Assembly: GCA_902702965.1 (NCBI GenBank) | Contig: CACRXP010000021.1 | Span: 2,345,641 to 2,409,640, forward strand | From: Spirometra erinaceieuropaei | Lineage: Eukaryota; Platyhelminthes; Cestoda; Diphyllobothriidea; Diphyllobothriidae | Length of the DNA: 64,000 nt | Reading direction: 5' to 3' | In this document: in pieces, positions 35,190 through 47,384 of the stretch | Layout: the number at the start of each line of letters is the position of its first letter | Position numbering within the stretch: position 1 is the first letter of the stretch | Translations under genes and position numbers: made by a program | The notes under the pieces: model-generated | Database searches by the model: none | What the model saw: the letters and a program-made list of their open reading frames with translations, nothing else | What the model was told of the DNA's origin: nothing

Positions 35190-37545
35190 ATTTCTTTCTT
35201 CCTCGTCCTACCGTTTCTCCTTCTTCCTCTCCTCCTCCTTTTCGTCGCCGCCATCGCCAGACTATCAGGGTGAGTCCGCTCACCCTGGCAGCCTGAAATG
35301 TTCGTTGCCGACGTAATTTCAGGAGCAACTGCCCGGAACGGAGGACGGAACTAGTGGCCCGGGAACTGGCCCACCACACGGTAGACATGGCCGCATTCAG
35401 TGAGACCCGGTTCTAAGAACAAGGTCAAGTAGAATAGGTGGGTGCCGGCTACAACTTCTTCTGGAGCAGTTTGCCCAAAGCAGAGCGACGAGACGCGGAC
35501 GTTGCCTTTGCCATCCGAAAAGACATCCTGGGACGTGGATTGTCTAATGAGCCTCCGCCTGCCTCTCCGGGGAGGCAGATTTGCTATCATCATCAGCGTC
35601 TACGCTCCCCTATGACCATCCCCGACACCGCAAAGGCCGAATTCTACGAGGACCTACACACCTCCTGGCGACTGTATCAAAGGCGGATAAGATGATTGTC
35701 CTTGGTGAAATCAACGTTCGCGTCGACACGGACCATGCTGCCTTGATAGGAGTACTGGGTACTCATGGTCTGAATGGCTCCAATGACAATGATCTGCTCC
35801 TTCTACGAACCTGCGCCGAACACCGACTCATTCTGACGAACAATTGTTTTTGCCTTCCGACGCAAGAGAATGCCACCTGGATGCATCCTCTGTCTGGTCA
35901 GCGGCACCTGCTGGACTAAGTCCTTGTTCGGTGGCGAAATCAGCGGGACGTGCTGATGACAAAGGCGATCCCGGGTGCTGACGGGTAGACCGACCATCGC
36001 TTCATCATCATTAAGAAGCGGATTCGCCTACAGCCCCGCAGGAGACCACAAGGTAAGCGACCCCCAGTTTAGCTGAATATTGCCTTGTTGTCTTTACCTG
36101 CTCGACATTTTCATTTCAGCACCAAGCTAGCTCGACGGCTAGACAACCCCCCAACAGATGCCGCCGCCGTTTACGAAATGCCTCTGTGAAAAACCGATGG
36201 TATCAACTGCGGGACACAGTCCAGTCGACGGCGATAGCCATCCTCGGTCGCGCACGCCGCCAACACCAGGACCGGTTCGACGACAACAACGCCGCCATCA
36301 GCATCCTCCTCGCCGAGAAGAACCTCTGCACAAAAACTAGGTCAAACGCCTCACTGACGACAACAGGGCTACTTTCTACCTTAGTCTTCGCCTTGTACAA
36401 CACTGGCTACTCGAGATGCAGGACACCTGGACTGCTTGCGAGGCTGAGGAGATCCAAGGATATGCGGACCGCAACGAATGAAATAATTAATTCTCCGTGA
36501 GCAAAGCTGTCTACGAGCCTCCAACCAAAACTACTGCAACCCTCCTTACCGCCGACGGCAGTACCCTACTAACTGAGAAGACACGAATTCTACAGCGATG
36601 GGCAGAGCACTTCCGAGGCGTCCTCAACCGCCCCTAACCGTCTCCAACACCGTCATCGCCCGCTTACCGCAATTGTAGACTAACGTGGACCTCGACCTCC
36701 CGCCATCTCTCCTGAAAACCATCAGGGCCGTGCAGCAGCGGTCCAGCGGGAAAGCTCCCGAATCGGACGCGATCCCTGCCGAGAATCACAAGTACGGCTG
36801 CTCCAAACTCACGAATGACCTGATTGCTCTATTTAGGAGATATGGCGTCAAGGAGAATTCCCGCAGGATTTCAAGGGCGGCATAAGCGTTCACCTCTTCC
36901 AGCCGAAAAAGCACAGTCACATCTCTGTCAACCACATAAACATCTCCCTTTTGAACACCGACAAGACGGTCTTCGCTCGCGTTCAAATCAACCGTCTGAA
37001 CCACCGATGCGATTTTCGCGGATCCACTCTGTTCTGCCTTCGTGGGTCTGACGCAATACTTCGAAACTGTGGATTGCAAAGGACTGTGGAAAACCATGCG
37101 GAAAATCGGCTCTCAGGTGATGCCTCAGCTACACGATTGCATGATGGAACCAGTCACAGACAATAATGCTCTCTCAGAGGCATTCACTGTGACCAACGGT
37201 GTGAAGTAGGGCTGCGTCCTCGAGCCCACCCTCTTTAGTCTCAGGTTCTCTGACATGCTAATGGACGATACAACCACCGGTAGATGCACTTACAGTCACG
37301 TGAATCCACAACGATCGTCCACGAACCTTCTTTGCTGACGACTGCGCACTCAAAGCCACCTCGGAAGAGGACATGCAGAGACCTCTTCGCCGCCATCTGC
37401 GACAACTGCGCCCTAGTCATCAGCACAGAGGAAACTGTAGTTTTGCGTCAACCGCCAACCGACGCTCCAAGTTAAAGTGAATTGAACTCGTCTACAAGTA
37501 GCGGACATCTCTGCATAACACCAACATCGACGATAGGATGGTTTA
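35190..37545 (+). pseudogene. APE-type LINE: endonuclease and reverse transcriptase, decayed
   Basis: Plus-strand frames with several shifts and stops give an AP-endonuclease domain (TVDMAAFSETRF near 35.39 kb, LRLPLRGG and ISVYAP near 35.6 kb, IVLGEINVRVDTDHAA near 35.7 kb, TWMHPLSGQRHLLD near 35.9 kb) and then a reverse transcriptase (SSGKAPESDAIPAE near 36.75 kb, TNGVK-stop-GCVLEPTLFSL near 37.2 kb, catalytic FADD at 37331-37342). The order APE then RT is that of a LINE. Stops occur inside conserved motifs, so it is dead. It breaks off at about 37545 where a PLE is inserted and resumes at about 38406. Confidence 0.85.
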
Positions 37546-38405
37546 GAAGATGAGGATGCGATCACCGGAACAAGAAATTTATTTGTCTGACGTTTCGGAT
37601 CATTAGTCGAATCCATCATCAGAGACATTAGCAGGTAAAGGTGATTATGGCACCAGGAGTGTAGTATTTATAGCACGTGGCTGCCGTGAGACCGCATGCG
37701 CACTGCAATTAACAGTTCTCGTAATCACCGCTGGGGCCGTAATTGATGCGGCGGTGGCTTGTCGGTCCGAGTCCGAGTCGTTAAATGCCGCGATTTCGTC
37801 ATCCGTGCTGGATGCTGGTGTGACGATTGCTCGGCAAACTGGATTACTGTCACCGTGATGAATGCTCGCCCGCGCGCTCCCCACGTGACTGATTCTCCTG
37901 ACCTGGGAAAATCGCAGTACGCTATAGGGTACCGGGAGGTCGTTGTGCTTGTTGGTGAATTGCGGGCCTGAGAACCAGTTGTCACCCCTTGCGTGGATTT
38001 CGGCCTCTTGAAATTTGAAAATATGACCGGGTCCCGTCGAGTGTGCCGCCACCTGAGAGTTAGCGTCTCCCCGCCTCACCGCTGCTGCGTGCTCGGCAAT
38101 TCGCCTACGGACTAATCTCCCAGTTTCTCCGACATGGTTGCTTTGTCCGCAACTACACCATATCCGGTAAATGACTCCAGACGTGTCCTGCCGTGGCAGC
38201 GGGTCTTTTGGCCTCATGACTTGGCGCCTAATGGTTGCTTCCGGCCTGTGTGCAACCCCAACTCCAAGTGCAGTGAGAAGACGACTGACGGCTTCAGAGA
38301 CGTTCTTCACGTGAAGCCGTTAGTAGAAGACAGTGATCCTGCCGACACTGTTGTGTGGAGCGGAAACCTGAACGGCTTACAAGGAGCAGGCGCGCAGACT
38401 TAACC
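37546..38405 (-). mobile_element. PLE inserted in the LINE; best-preserved EN of its family
   Basis: A 5'-truncated Penelope-like element on the minus strand. The frame at 38310-37645 is open for 221 codons: a pre-domain with SEAVSRLLTALGVGVAHRP and RRQVMRPKDPLPRQ, then the GIY-YIG core (SGVIYRIWCSCGQSNHVGET, RLVRRRIAEH) and TGPGHIFKFQEAEI, NKHNDLPVPYSVL. The GIY-YIG Arg (RLVRRR) and the Glu-His pair are present. RT is missing. The tail holds a hammerhead with an intact core at 37584-37627. Clean coding suggests a recent insertion. Confidence 0.85.
37584..37627 (-). ncRNA. PLE small hammerhead ribozyme, copy 4 (intact core)
   Basis: Minus strand: TGTCT, CTGATGA, a bulged T, stem II of GGAT/ATCC, GAAAC-GTC, AGACA. 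Stem I pairs perfectly over 5 bp. GAAACGTC has no room for a stem III loop in one molecule, but ACGT is self-complementary, so two molecules can form a 4-bp stem III, as known for PLE hammerheads acting as dimers. Confidence 0.8.
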
Positions 38406-39211
38406 TCAGCTGTCTTGTGACGGTCGGCGATCCTCAGCATCTACGCCATACTGAGACAATTATAACTGTGCTATAGCGCTCACCTGGTGTGCATGGACGA
38501 CGGACATTTACTCAAGTGACTCTTCTACGACGATGTTCACATGGGATCCCGTTTACAAGTAGGTCGAGTACGGCGCTAAAAGTCCACCCTGAAGACCTTA
38601 GAGCGCCTGCAGATCGACCCGGCGAACTGAGAAGACCTCGCCCGGGACCGCCTGACCGGGTGGAGGACGCTGGGGACAAGTGCAGCAATTCACGGCGGCC
38701 AAAGCCAAACACGAAGATTGTAAATCTCAACTCCCCCATATCGCAATGCCAACAATCGGCCATCCCCTAACTGGCCACGATGGCAGCGGATGTGCAAGCA
38801 TTGACTGGTCTCATTTGACATCTTTTCACCATGTGCAGCACACGGGCGACACCATCTGATGTCCCTCGCCCACATCTGTCTTACCCCTCCCCCCACGCCG
38901 ACAGTCAAATATTATCGAATTTCTTACCCTCCAATGCCATCCTCCACCATGGCCCCGACATCCACTGCGACGGCTCCTGCACCCAAAGCAACTGCACTTA
39001 CACACCGACAAACATCAACCTCACCATTGCCACCAACATCACGGTGGACTCGGTCCATACTTGCCCTCTTTACGATCGCACCTTCACCCCGTACATCGGA
39101 CTGGTCGGTCACTTGCGAATACATAGCACAGAGACTGGTGAACCGGTGCTTGGAGCACCAAAATACCCTCGCTGTACCTGCCTCAACTGCCCTCACTGCA
39201 CCCGCTATTAG
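38406..39211 (+). pseudogene. LINE C-terminus with C2H2 zinc-finger tail
   Basis: Continuation of the LINE after the PLE. Frames read ILSIYAILRQLQLCYSAHLV near 38.44 kb (the conserved LRWxGHxxRM region), LERLQIDPANWEDLARDR near 38.6 kb, and two C2H2-type fingers: HTCPLYDRTFTPYIGLVGHL followed by RIHSTETGEP, and LNCPHCTRY near the stop at 39211. Zinc-finger tails of this kind are typical of a LINE family common in diphyllobothriid tapeworms (recollection). About 90 residues between the two halves are missing, so the PLE insertion was accompanied by a deletion. Confidence 0.75.
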
Positions 39212-40084
39212 GTCACATGTGCATTAGCCGGCTACACCACACCATCACATCTTACCAAAAATCAGCATCACACATCATCACCCACCACGATCATTCCCTT
39301 GCCATCACCACGAAAGTGAGATTTCTGCGTCTCAGCTCCGTCTCCATGCGGTTCCTCGGCTCCATTTGTGATTCAAGTCTGAGATTATCACGATGCATCA
39401 GACGCTGTGGCTTGCGAGCCCGCTAACTGACGCCCCAACTCAGTCCAGGCAGTCTGTCCAGTTGTGTGTGGATTGGCGGACTGGTGGGCTGACAGCCAGG
39501 CTAAATCGGCTCCTTCTTAACGTGACCAATGGCACTCTCACGCATGTGAAATGTACGTCGCTCAAAGCCTTTTGTGTGAAATCCCGGTGCTTGTGTTTGA
39601 GGAATCAGGTCGTGCTTGTGGTGCGCGCAGACAATGTCACTGGATTTGCCAGCCACCGTGCTCATTCCCTCCATTTCACTCATTTCACCCCTCCCACCCA
39701 ACTTCATGCCACATGCGTTTGGAAGACGAATTGGTGTGGGCACGCCGATAAATGCACACGAGAAGTAGACATCAGTTTACCTAGTGGATTGGCCGACGGT
39801 TTACTCCCAACGCCTACCAGACAAGTGACATGCGGAGTTGGAATATATTTCTCAGAAATCGTCAAATTTATTCAGTAGATGAGTATTCAGACAGTTAACA
39901 CAATTGTGAGTGTACGATGTTTACTGTTTCAGATAGCATTGGAAACATTACCCTTAATAGATTTCTTGTTGTCACAAGTCGTACGTGCGCTTTCTATGCC
40001 AAATAACAACACTTGAACGTGACCAATAATATTTAAATATCAAACATATGTTGAAACACTGTCAGGATGGAATGATTGTGAACA
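39212..40084. other. LINE 3' flank and unassigned sequence
   Basis: 39217-39300 is CACCA/CATCA-rich, possibly LINE 3' sequence. Open frames at 39393-39878 (plus) show no motif. Nothing else recognised. Confidence 0.4.
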
Positions 40085-40240
40085 ATATGCACATAGTAGG
40101 GGGCGCTCACCGATTGTTCTTACGGAACTCACTCGTTCCGTTGTACCTTATAAACTTTAAGTCGAGCCCAACCAGCAGCCGCGCAACGGCGCATGATGTA
40201 GGCAGAATGATATTACCGACAAAAAACAAGGGATAATATC
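40085..40240 (-). repeat. SINE fragment
   Basis: Read on the minus strand it matches 48235-48380: TGCGCCGTTG.GCGGCTGCTG, TTGGGCTCGA, ACAACGGAA..AGTGAGTTCC and GTAAGAAC.ATCGGTGA. It lacks the tRNA-like head. Confidence 0.7.
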
Positions 40241-42527
40241 ACCATGCCTATAATATGCACATGCCGAACCTGCATTTGTCATGAAAGACAGTCGCTGCTG
40301 AATGATGCTGTCGTCATTCCGAGGCAATATTTAAATACTTCCCCCTAAATTTTATGTTATCTTATCATGCCAGCAATGTATAAATCACCCAACTAAATGG
40401 GTTAGCTTACAAACGGAGCAAAGTTATGATTCTAAATATGACCGGTTAATGAAGTTAGGTGTGAGTAACGCTAAGAGATTCCAGCCATTTTTCTAGTGAA
40501 ACTCAAAAAATATGAGAAAGAGAACAGCTGAAGACACTAGGAAAAGCAGTGGTATTCCCTGCTTAAAAACCGAGAAATATATGCAAAAATGTCCACGCCT
40601 ATCAGGACCGTTAGCTCCAATTATCGCAGACTATGCGAGTTACCGACTATGCCAAAACCAGAAGGGCATTAACAACATATTTGTTTTTATTTAGCCGCAC
40701 CTGATAAACGCAAAACTGTTGACGTACTTATTTATTTCAACCTGTTGTGATTACATCGTCATGGTGTTGCTGCGCGTTGTGGTGTGTGCCCTGTTAGTGG
40801 CCTTGTTTCTCTGTCGCCGTTTCTACCCTTTTCGGTACTATATTATACGTTTTATACTACTTGTAATTAGTAAGTAATCGTTAATGATTACTCTTTGTCG
40901 ACTAGCTGTCAGCTGTCCGCGAGTATGTACAAAAGCCCTTTTTCACCTTCCCATTCATGCATATTTTTCTCCGACGACTTGCAACCAATAGGGAGTTCAA
41001 AGGCGCTGGCCTATATTTGCCTTAATAAACTGATACTGATACATCCGGGCATTCCTAAAAGCTATTATTTTGCATACGATTACTTGAACTCGTCGCCTCT
41101 ACGTTGCCCGACTTCACCTGTAGATCCCCTATTACCGCGGGTCCCGTATTAGAGGTGGTTAGGGCTTGTGTACCTTAGGTGCGGCTACATAACGACATCT
41201 GACTGCACATGTGCAGTTCGTCCAAACATACAGTAGATGCATTTTGAACCCAACACACCTTTATATTTCCATTTATGATTTCCAAACTAAAGGCTGCATA
41301 TTTACCGTGCAAGGAAAAAGAAATATTTCTGCACACTTGCCAAAAGATAACTTTTTGCGTTCACAAAATTTGCAGTCGTTTTGGACTGTTTTACGCACAG
41401 CTTAATAAGTAGGGATACATGTAGAGATATGCTATTTTGCTAATAGACGTTTCGCAGTACAGAAGCAAGAAATAGAATTAATTTCAACTTCGGATGTCAA
41501 TGACTTCAAATACAAACGTTACAGAATAAACTGTTGTAACGAGTGAGGGAAGTCGTATTTTGAAAATGCTTTCCACAGTATATAGTAGGTGTGCTAACTG
41601 ATTAAATATAAGCCGACATTATGATATGCGCTTTTGTTTCGAAAAGATTACAAAAGTACGGTTTTGAAACAAGAAATCATGTAGCATATCTTTACAATAA
41701 TTCAGTTACCCGAGTTGCCGGATTCCGAACGAACGTGTTTTCGGCCGCATGAGATAACCACACTCCGTATAAAAATGGCTAATTATGGAACAAGCATTTT
41801 TCTCATTGATTTTCGATATCCTTAAAATGTAATTATACTTCATGGAAAATAAGCAGAAAACACACATTCTTAATTCCATTGGCTGAGAATTTAAGTCTTC
41901 TTCCAATTACATACTCGAAGGAAGAATATAATTCGATTTTCAGAAAATGTTTTAATTTTAGAATAAGGGTGAAACCCTACCTGCCGTTACACTTGTATTG
42001 CGGTTTTCAAACTACTAGCCGTAAGGATAATCACACATTCCTCTAAGGTATTAAGAAGAGACTATAGAGTGTTAAGTAAATGCAACAGCGGATTTGCGCC
42101 ATATTGTAAATTTCACAAACAAGGTTAGTAAATGCAAAGACATTATGTTTAATAAACGGACATTTCACAGTATTAAGAATCGTATAATTAGAAACATTTC
42201 TCAAACCGAATTGTACCCCTCCTGCGAGTATAACATTGGAAGAAAACTTATGTTTCTACCGAAATACTAAAGGAATGGGTATTTTGTGTGCATTTTTTCG
42301 CGGAATATAATTTACTTGTTTAAGGAACCAAAAAACAACGACAAAAAACATTCTTCATAATTAGCAATTTAATACTTGTCTCGACAATTGTACCGACGTT
42401 GCGCCAAGTAACTCTAATTAAACAGACGAATTTACAAAAATAGGCGTCCAGATGTCCGTTTAGTATCACGCCGACGTACTTTATCACGTCGGTCTAAGAT
42501 AGAAATAACAAGTAAAATACGTAAATT
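40241..42527. other. Unassigned AT-rich sequence with a MITE remnant
   Basis: No gene recognised. 41740-41960 contains the CTCATTGATTTTCGATATCC and TTCATGGAAAA words of the MITE interior, truncated. Confidence 0.4.
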
Positions 42528-43348
42528 CAGTGACTGACCTCATGAAATGTTAACCGGAATTCTGAAATGCGGTTTCGATAAGGAAGGGTTGCATAAGCTA
42601 TTTTGTAGTATTACTTATCTGGTTGCGTAATCCTACAATATTCTGGACTTTTTAAAATGCAGGATTTTCAAAACTGCTTACTCATTAAAAAGGGACTATT
42701 TATTGAGAACACATTTCTCCATCGATTTCCGATGTCCTTGTAAATTTAAATATGTTTTTTAAAAACCCCCCATATAAGTATCGTTGTTTGGGCATATTTG
42801 GTAGAAAATCATACTTTCTTCAAATTTTACGCTCCATACTGCATCCGAATATAATCTACCGTTGTTTTTTCGTTTAAGGTTTTGTATGCAAGCTAAATAA
42901 TAGGCATGCATGCAAACTGTGCATTTTATTAGGTTATTAAGAAAAGACTGCATGAAGCTCAAAAAAGGATGCAATGAATGTAGACTATTTCATGAGGGAC
43001 ACTATTAAACAGACAAATACAATGCTACTCAGATAAACAGTGCGGTCTGTGAAACTCATAATGTAAAACTGTTTCACAATCTAAGTACAACATTTGAGAA
43101 GGACATGATTTTTTACCAATTGCGTGCAATAAGGGATATGTTTGTTGAAGCCTTCTGCAATATATTTCTGGACTTATGACTACATCGAGAATTGATAAAG
43201 AAAACGAGTACCAACTACGATGCCACTTTTCATGTAACAAGGGATTTCCCAAGTGGCCGCGCAGAAACGCATTCAAAAGCCAACGAGATTGTGCCACTTA
43301 AGTGATCCTTTCTGGTCAACAACATTTCATAAGATCGGTCAATCACTG
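42528..43348. mobile_element. Diverged mariner-type MITE
   Basis: Left end CAGTGACTGACCTCATGAAA, right end on the other strand CAGTGATTGACCGATCTTAT. Left arm continues as GGAATTCTGAAATGCGG and GATAAGGAAGGGTTGC. The flanking TA is no longer intact. 821 bp, no transposase. Confidence 0.65.
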
Positions 43349-43580
43349 CAGGTTTTAGCGGCCGAGGACGTCAAAGGTAGCACACAACCACGTAACGGAA
43401 TGCCGGTGGAGAGATCCTGTCTTTTGTTGATCTGAATACGATTGTACGTAGTTCACGATACTCATCAAGACATAAAGGAAGAAGAAACGATCAGTAGACG
43501 AGAAGATATAATAAACATAAAAGGGAATTAAAAAGGTATATAATGACAGTTAAAAGTAGAAACGGGACGAATTACAACAG

Positions 43581-43878
43581 TCGAGTGACCTGTCTGAATG
43601 GGGAGGCGAGACCAACATGCCATCTGGAAAACCAGTGGAGAACGCAGCGCTGTGGGCAACTGCAGGGAGGTGCCGACGTGGAGAGAAGGAGAACGGTGCG
43701 AACGTCACGATACGATACGGAGAAGGGATCGGCGGAAAAAGTGTCACAGCACGCAAACAACCCTGCTCAGATCAGGGGCGTTACAAGGTTAAGGTATCAA
43801 ATAACATTTCGAACGGCCGACAAAGAAACTGTTTGTTCAGTTATAGTAATGGGTATACATTTGATTTAGAAGTATTAG
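43581..43878 (+). CDS. Possible Ig-like (I-set) domain exon
   Basis: An open plus-strand frame ends at a consensus donor TTAG|GTGAGT in phase 1. Its C-terminal part reads CSDQGRYKVKVSNNISNG and, ten residues on, SYSNGYTFDLEVLG. This is the F-G strand signature of I-set Ig domains (D-x-G-x-Y ... V-x-V-x-N ... hydrophobic-x-V at the end). The N-terminal part lacks a clear first Cys and Trp. An acceptor-like ACAACAG precedes 43581, but the true start is uncertain. No partner exon found nearby. Could be an exon of a plus-strand surface or cytoskeletal gene; moderate to low confidence. Confidence 0.4.
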
Positions 43879-43880
43879 GT

Positions 43881-44699
43881 GAGTGAGTCTTTTTTCGGCA
43901 TTCAAGTTAAATTAGGCTGTAGCCAGTGTATTAACTGATTAAAGATGCCTTTGAAACAGGAGATTGGGTGTAAATAACATAGCCACAGCACTTCCAATTA
44001 CAACACTTTTTGAAATGCCGGCAACTAAGCTCTTTAGTTCTTCCGAGGATCTAGGAGTACAGGATAGATAAAAACTGTTTATGTTGATTTTTAGGAAAAA
44101 ATAATAAGTAGAGGTTATTCGGGCATAGCGAGTAATATTACAGCATTAAATAATTATTAGCACAAACGTTAAGACGACATGGGGTGATATTATGGGTGCG
44201 AAGTGGAATATAGATGTAGCTTCCGCTTAAAATCCTTTGAAAGCGATTACTAGAACAGCATTCAATTGCCCAGAAACTCCCTATTAATACATTGCTTACA
44301 CTGCGCATTATTTAAACTCGGTTTGTTGGCTGTTTAACGTCGATCGATGTCGTGCTGGTTGCCCGTTTGTGCAATTCCGACAAAGCCCAGGCACAGAAAC
44401 GCACCTTTTTGCATCGGTTTAACGCAGTCAGGAGCTGAACCTGGTTGGTAAGAGAACAGTTAATGTTGACACCTTCTAAACCTAGCCACTTCTGCAGTAG
44501 ATGCTACGCCTCAGTTATGCCTCCGTGAATTCCGACTTGGGAGCCTTTTTCCGTGTTGGACACAACATGTCGACCTATACTGCTACTAGCTGTCGCCAGA
44601 AATTAACTCTGTGATTCCTGACATATTAACCGGCATAATGTGAAGAAGTTCCACATTCTTAGCCAACCAAACATAAAAGGCTTGCTGGTAGAAGCGAAC
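43881..44699. other. Unassigned sequence
   Basis: Follows the Ig-like exon and would be its intron if that call is right. No second exon recognised. Confidence 0.4.
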
Positions 44700-45310
44700 G
44701 GGCGATTTCCAGGAACAAGAAGTTTATTGGCCTGCCGCTCCGGATTCTACCTTGAACCCATCACCAGACATAGGCAGTGACGGCAGAAAGAGTGCAGGAT
44801 TTATTAGACGTAGCTGTCGTAGGACCAAACGCGTACCATAATTAACAGTCCTGGATATCAGCACCGAGGATCGTACTCCATGTGGGGAGGGCCTGTCAGG
44901 CCGCGTTCTAGTCGCTTATGGCCGCGTTTCATTCTCAATGTTGGGTGTTGGCGTGATGATTGCTGGACGATTAGGCTCGCTGTCACTAGGATTGTTGCCA
45001 TCCCACGGCGAACGTCTCACTACCGAGTCTGGTAGTGGGAAGTCATTGCGCCTGTTAATGAATTGCCGGCCCGAAAGCAATCATTAGAGCAGCTCGATTC
45101 TTGCTCAAAGATTTCAGCTTCTTGAAACTTGAAAATAGGGTCGAGTCCCGTAAAATGAGCCACAACCAGATGGGTAGCGTCTTTTTTCCTCACTGCTGAT
45201 GCATGCTCGGCCATTTGCGTCCGGAGTAATCTCCCGGATTCTCACGACAGAGTTGCTTTGTCCACAGCCCCGCCGTATGCGGAAAATAAATCCAGAGGTT
45301 TGCTGCCGTA
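44700..45310 (-). pseudogene. Old PLE endonuclease fragment with tail
   Basis: On the minus strand: MAEHASAVRKKDATHLVVAH, FTGLDPIFKFQEAEIFEQES, and degraded upstream GIY-YIG codons with CSCGQSN-like bases near 45.26 kb. Several shifts. The downstream tail carries a badly decayed hammerhead (44729-44770). Same family as the 37.6-kb copy, but clearly older. Confidence 0.65.
44729..44770 (-). ncRNA. PLE hammerhead relic, copy 5
   Basis: Aligned with the other tails: TGTCT, GGTGATG for the core, GGAGC-GGC in place of GAAAC-GTC, then AGGCC. Both conserved boxes are mutated; inactive. Confidence 0.5.
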
Positions 45311-46440
45311 ACAGTGGTACTTAGCTCGTGTAGGTTACCTCTGGTCTATGTGCAACGCCCAGTATGGATTTTACGTAGCAAATACTTAACCGATAACAGA
45401 TGTTGTCCATTAAAATTAAATTACAATACGCATTATAGGTGGGTCCGCCTAGATGTCATCGGTGCCCTTATCATAGAACCCGGACGAATTTCTGAAACTC
45501 CGGTCATTCGGCTGGAAACCTGGGTTTGATCTACACAGTCTAGCAGCTTAAAATATTGTTTAAAACTTTTCATCGTAATTTCTGAACAGTATCTGTAAAA
45601 GGCTCAGTCAAAATTTTCGGCATTGCTTGTTGCGCTGGTTGGGTTTGGAAACTTGACAGTTGACAAAAAGAGGCATTAATGAAAACTTTCACCATGCCTT
45701 TCATTTCCAAGTATTTCGATTAAACCAACAAAAGCACAGTTCGTCTCTAAGTCAGACTAATTTTCATTTCTTCACGACATGAAAGGAATGTGCTCTGTGG
45801 GCCAGAGTAGGGTGTCGATTCACCGACCACCTGGTTAACGGTCAGTCTAGCTACTCCCTCGGCCACCCCATCACGACGCAATCAATAGCACAAACTCTCC
45901 TTGATTGTATAGGCGTATACAATGGACGTAGAAGTTACAGTGAATGCCATACTTTGGACGTCAGGATCAACCGTCTGAACAGAGAGATTACAAATATGAG
46001 GAATCAGTTCCGATCTAGTTCACAAGCAGCCAACCACATAAATTACCTGGGGCAGAAACAAGAGAGGCAGGACAAAACGATTCCTCTTAACATGAACGAT
46101 GGATACGCATTCTGTACTTGTTACGATAGCGCCAGAATGAATAATTAAAAAAAAACAAAATGAAAACGGCCACAAAGAAAATCCAAAAACCCAAAGGAAG
46201 AAGAAACCGGGAGATTAAAAGATCAAGGAAAACAGACGGCCGCCTGCGGTTGATACCTCTTAAGAACCTAAAAGAGAGACATCGACGACCGTCCCGTCCA
46301 TCACGGTGAATGTCGTTTGCCCTAAAGTCTTTGACGGATTTCAAAAACGTTTGCGTTTGGTAGATCAAGCATGAGCATGAGCATTGATTTACAGCCGACT
46401 GTTTGGTTGCCCGTTTCAAGGCGTCTCTTTGACTGTCAAG
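45311..46440. other. Unassigned sequence
   Basis: A plus-strand frame near 45.94-46.15 kb could form a short coiled coil (LDVRINRLNREITNMRNQF) but has no support from splice sites or copies. A minus-strand frame at 46087-46443 ends in a hydrophobic stretch over an A-rich tract. Neither is called as a gene. Confidence 0.4.
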
Positions 46441-46504
46441 CATCGCGACAACTACTTTTTCGAAAAGAAGATGAACAAGCGATCTCTGGAATACTAGGTG
46501 TAGT

Positions 46505-46548
46505 AGTCTGAGCTTTCGATCTCGTACGGGAGGCCGTCGTCAGAGACT
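46505..46548 (-). ncRNA. Divergent small hammerhead ribozyme, copy 8
   Basis: Minus strand: stem I AGTCT, core CTGACGA (fits CTGANGA), a bulged C, stem II GGCCTC/GAGATC, GAAAG-CTC, stem I partner AGACT. Compared with the other copies, stem I, stem II and the stem III palindrome (AGCT instead of ACGT) are all changed while pairing is kept. Probably the tail of another PLE family; no protein frame is recognisable next to it. Confidence 0.7.
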
Positions 46549-47384
46549 GTGAGAATTCGACTTCAAGTGAGCGGTTTTGTAGTCAAGCAATAAAGGGGGG
46601 ATATGAGTGCAGAGAGTACTATTCTAGAGATCGTTTTTTCATCTTCTTTACAACAAAAACCCGAGATTCGCAAATCCGCGTCCATCCTTGAGCTGCTTTA
46701 GCCTCCAAACACAACCCTGACGTTCAGGCAATCATCAGGCATGGACTAGGGCGCCTCTTGTTCAGTTATAATATGTCACGGTTGCGCATATAGACTTTTG
46801 CCGTCCTACGCGAGTCTGACAATCGGAATATTTATCTGTGTGTCTTTTTACCAAGCCGCCAAATCTGGAGCCTAGACAAACCAATTACATGTCCAACTCT
46901 CGGCTACACATTCCCCAATGAAAACAAGGACTGCGACATCCGCGTTAACAGCACGCCGCGACTGACGCTCTTCGAGGAGTTTGGGTATGAAGAAAGCAAA
47001 CAGCCAACTCACGGCAACCTGTCGTATGTATAGAAACAACTTGACCTTAGAGCTGCCTGACTTCTGACGTTGGACATAGCGAAATTATTGTGTGTGGTTA
47101 CATATGATCTTACACTCTTGACGGTCACATATTGTTGACCTCGAATTCCCGAAGACGGAGTGCGTTAAGCGCCCATCAGTCTTCCGTTCATTTCCACTGC
47201 CAAGTCCGACGAGGCGAAATCAATGTCCGCTCGCTCTACGTAACACATCTTCGCTAACGTACGGGCCTTCTTGCCGCGAAATATGGAGCCTCGGATTAGA
47301 CGCTGAGAGGACGAGTTTCAGGCATAAAACACTGCTCACACAGTGATTATATTCTGTTATCTGTAGCACAGTTTGTTTGTCAGT
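46549..47384. other. Unassigned sequence
   Basis: No gene recognised. The distal part may belong to the 5' region of the gypsy element that starts to be readable at about 47385. Confidence 0.4.

Noticed and set aside
46680..46745. Further hammerhead-like motif (CTGATGA then GAACGTCAGG on the minus strand)
   Set aside because: Only about six bases separate the two boxes, so there is no stem II, GAAA is GAAC, and stem I does not pair.
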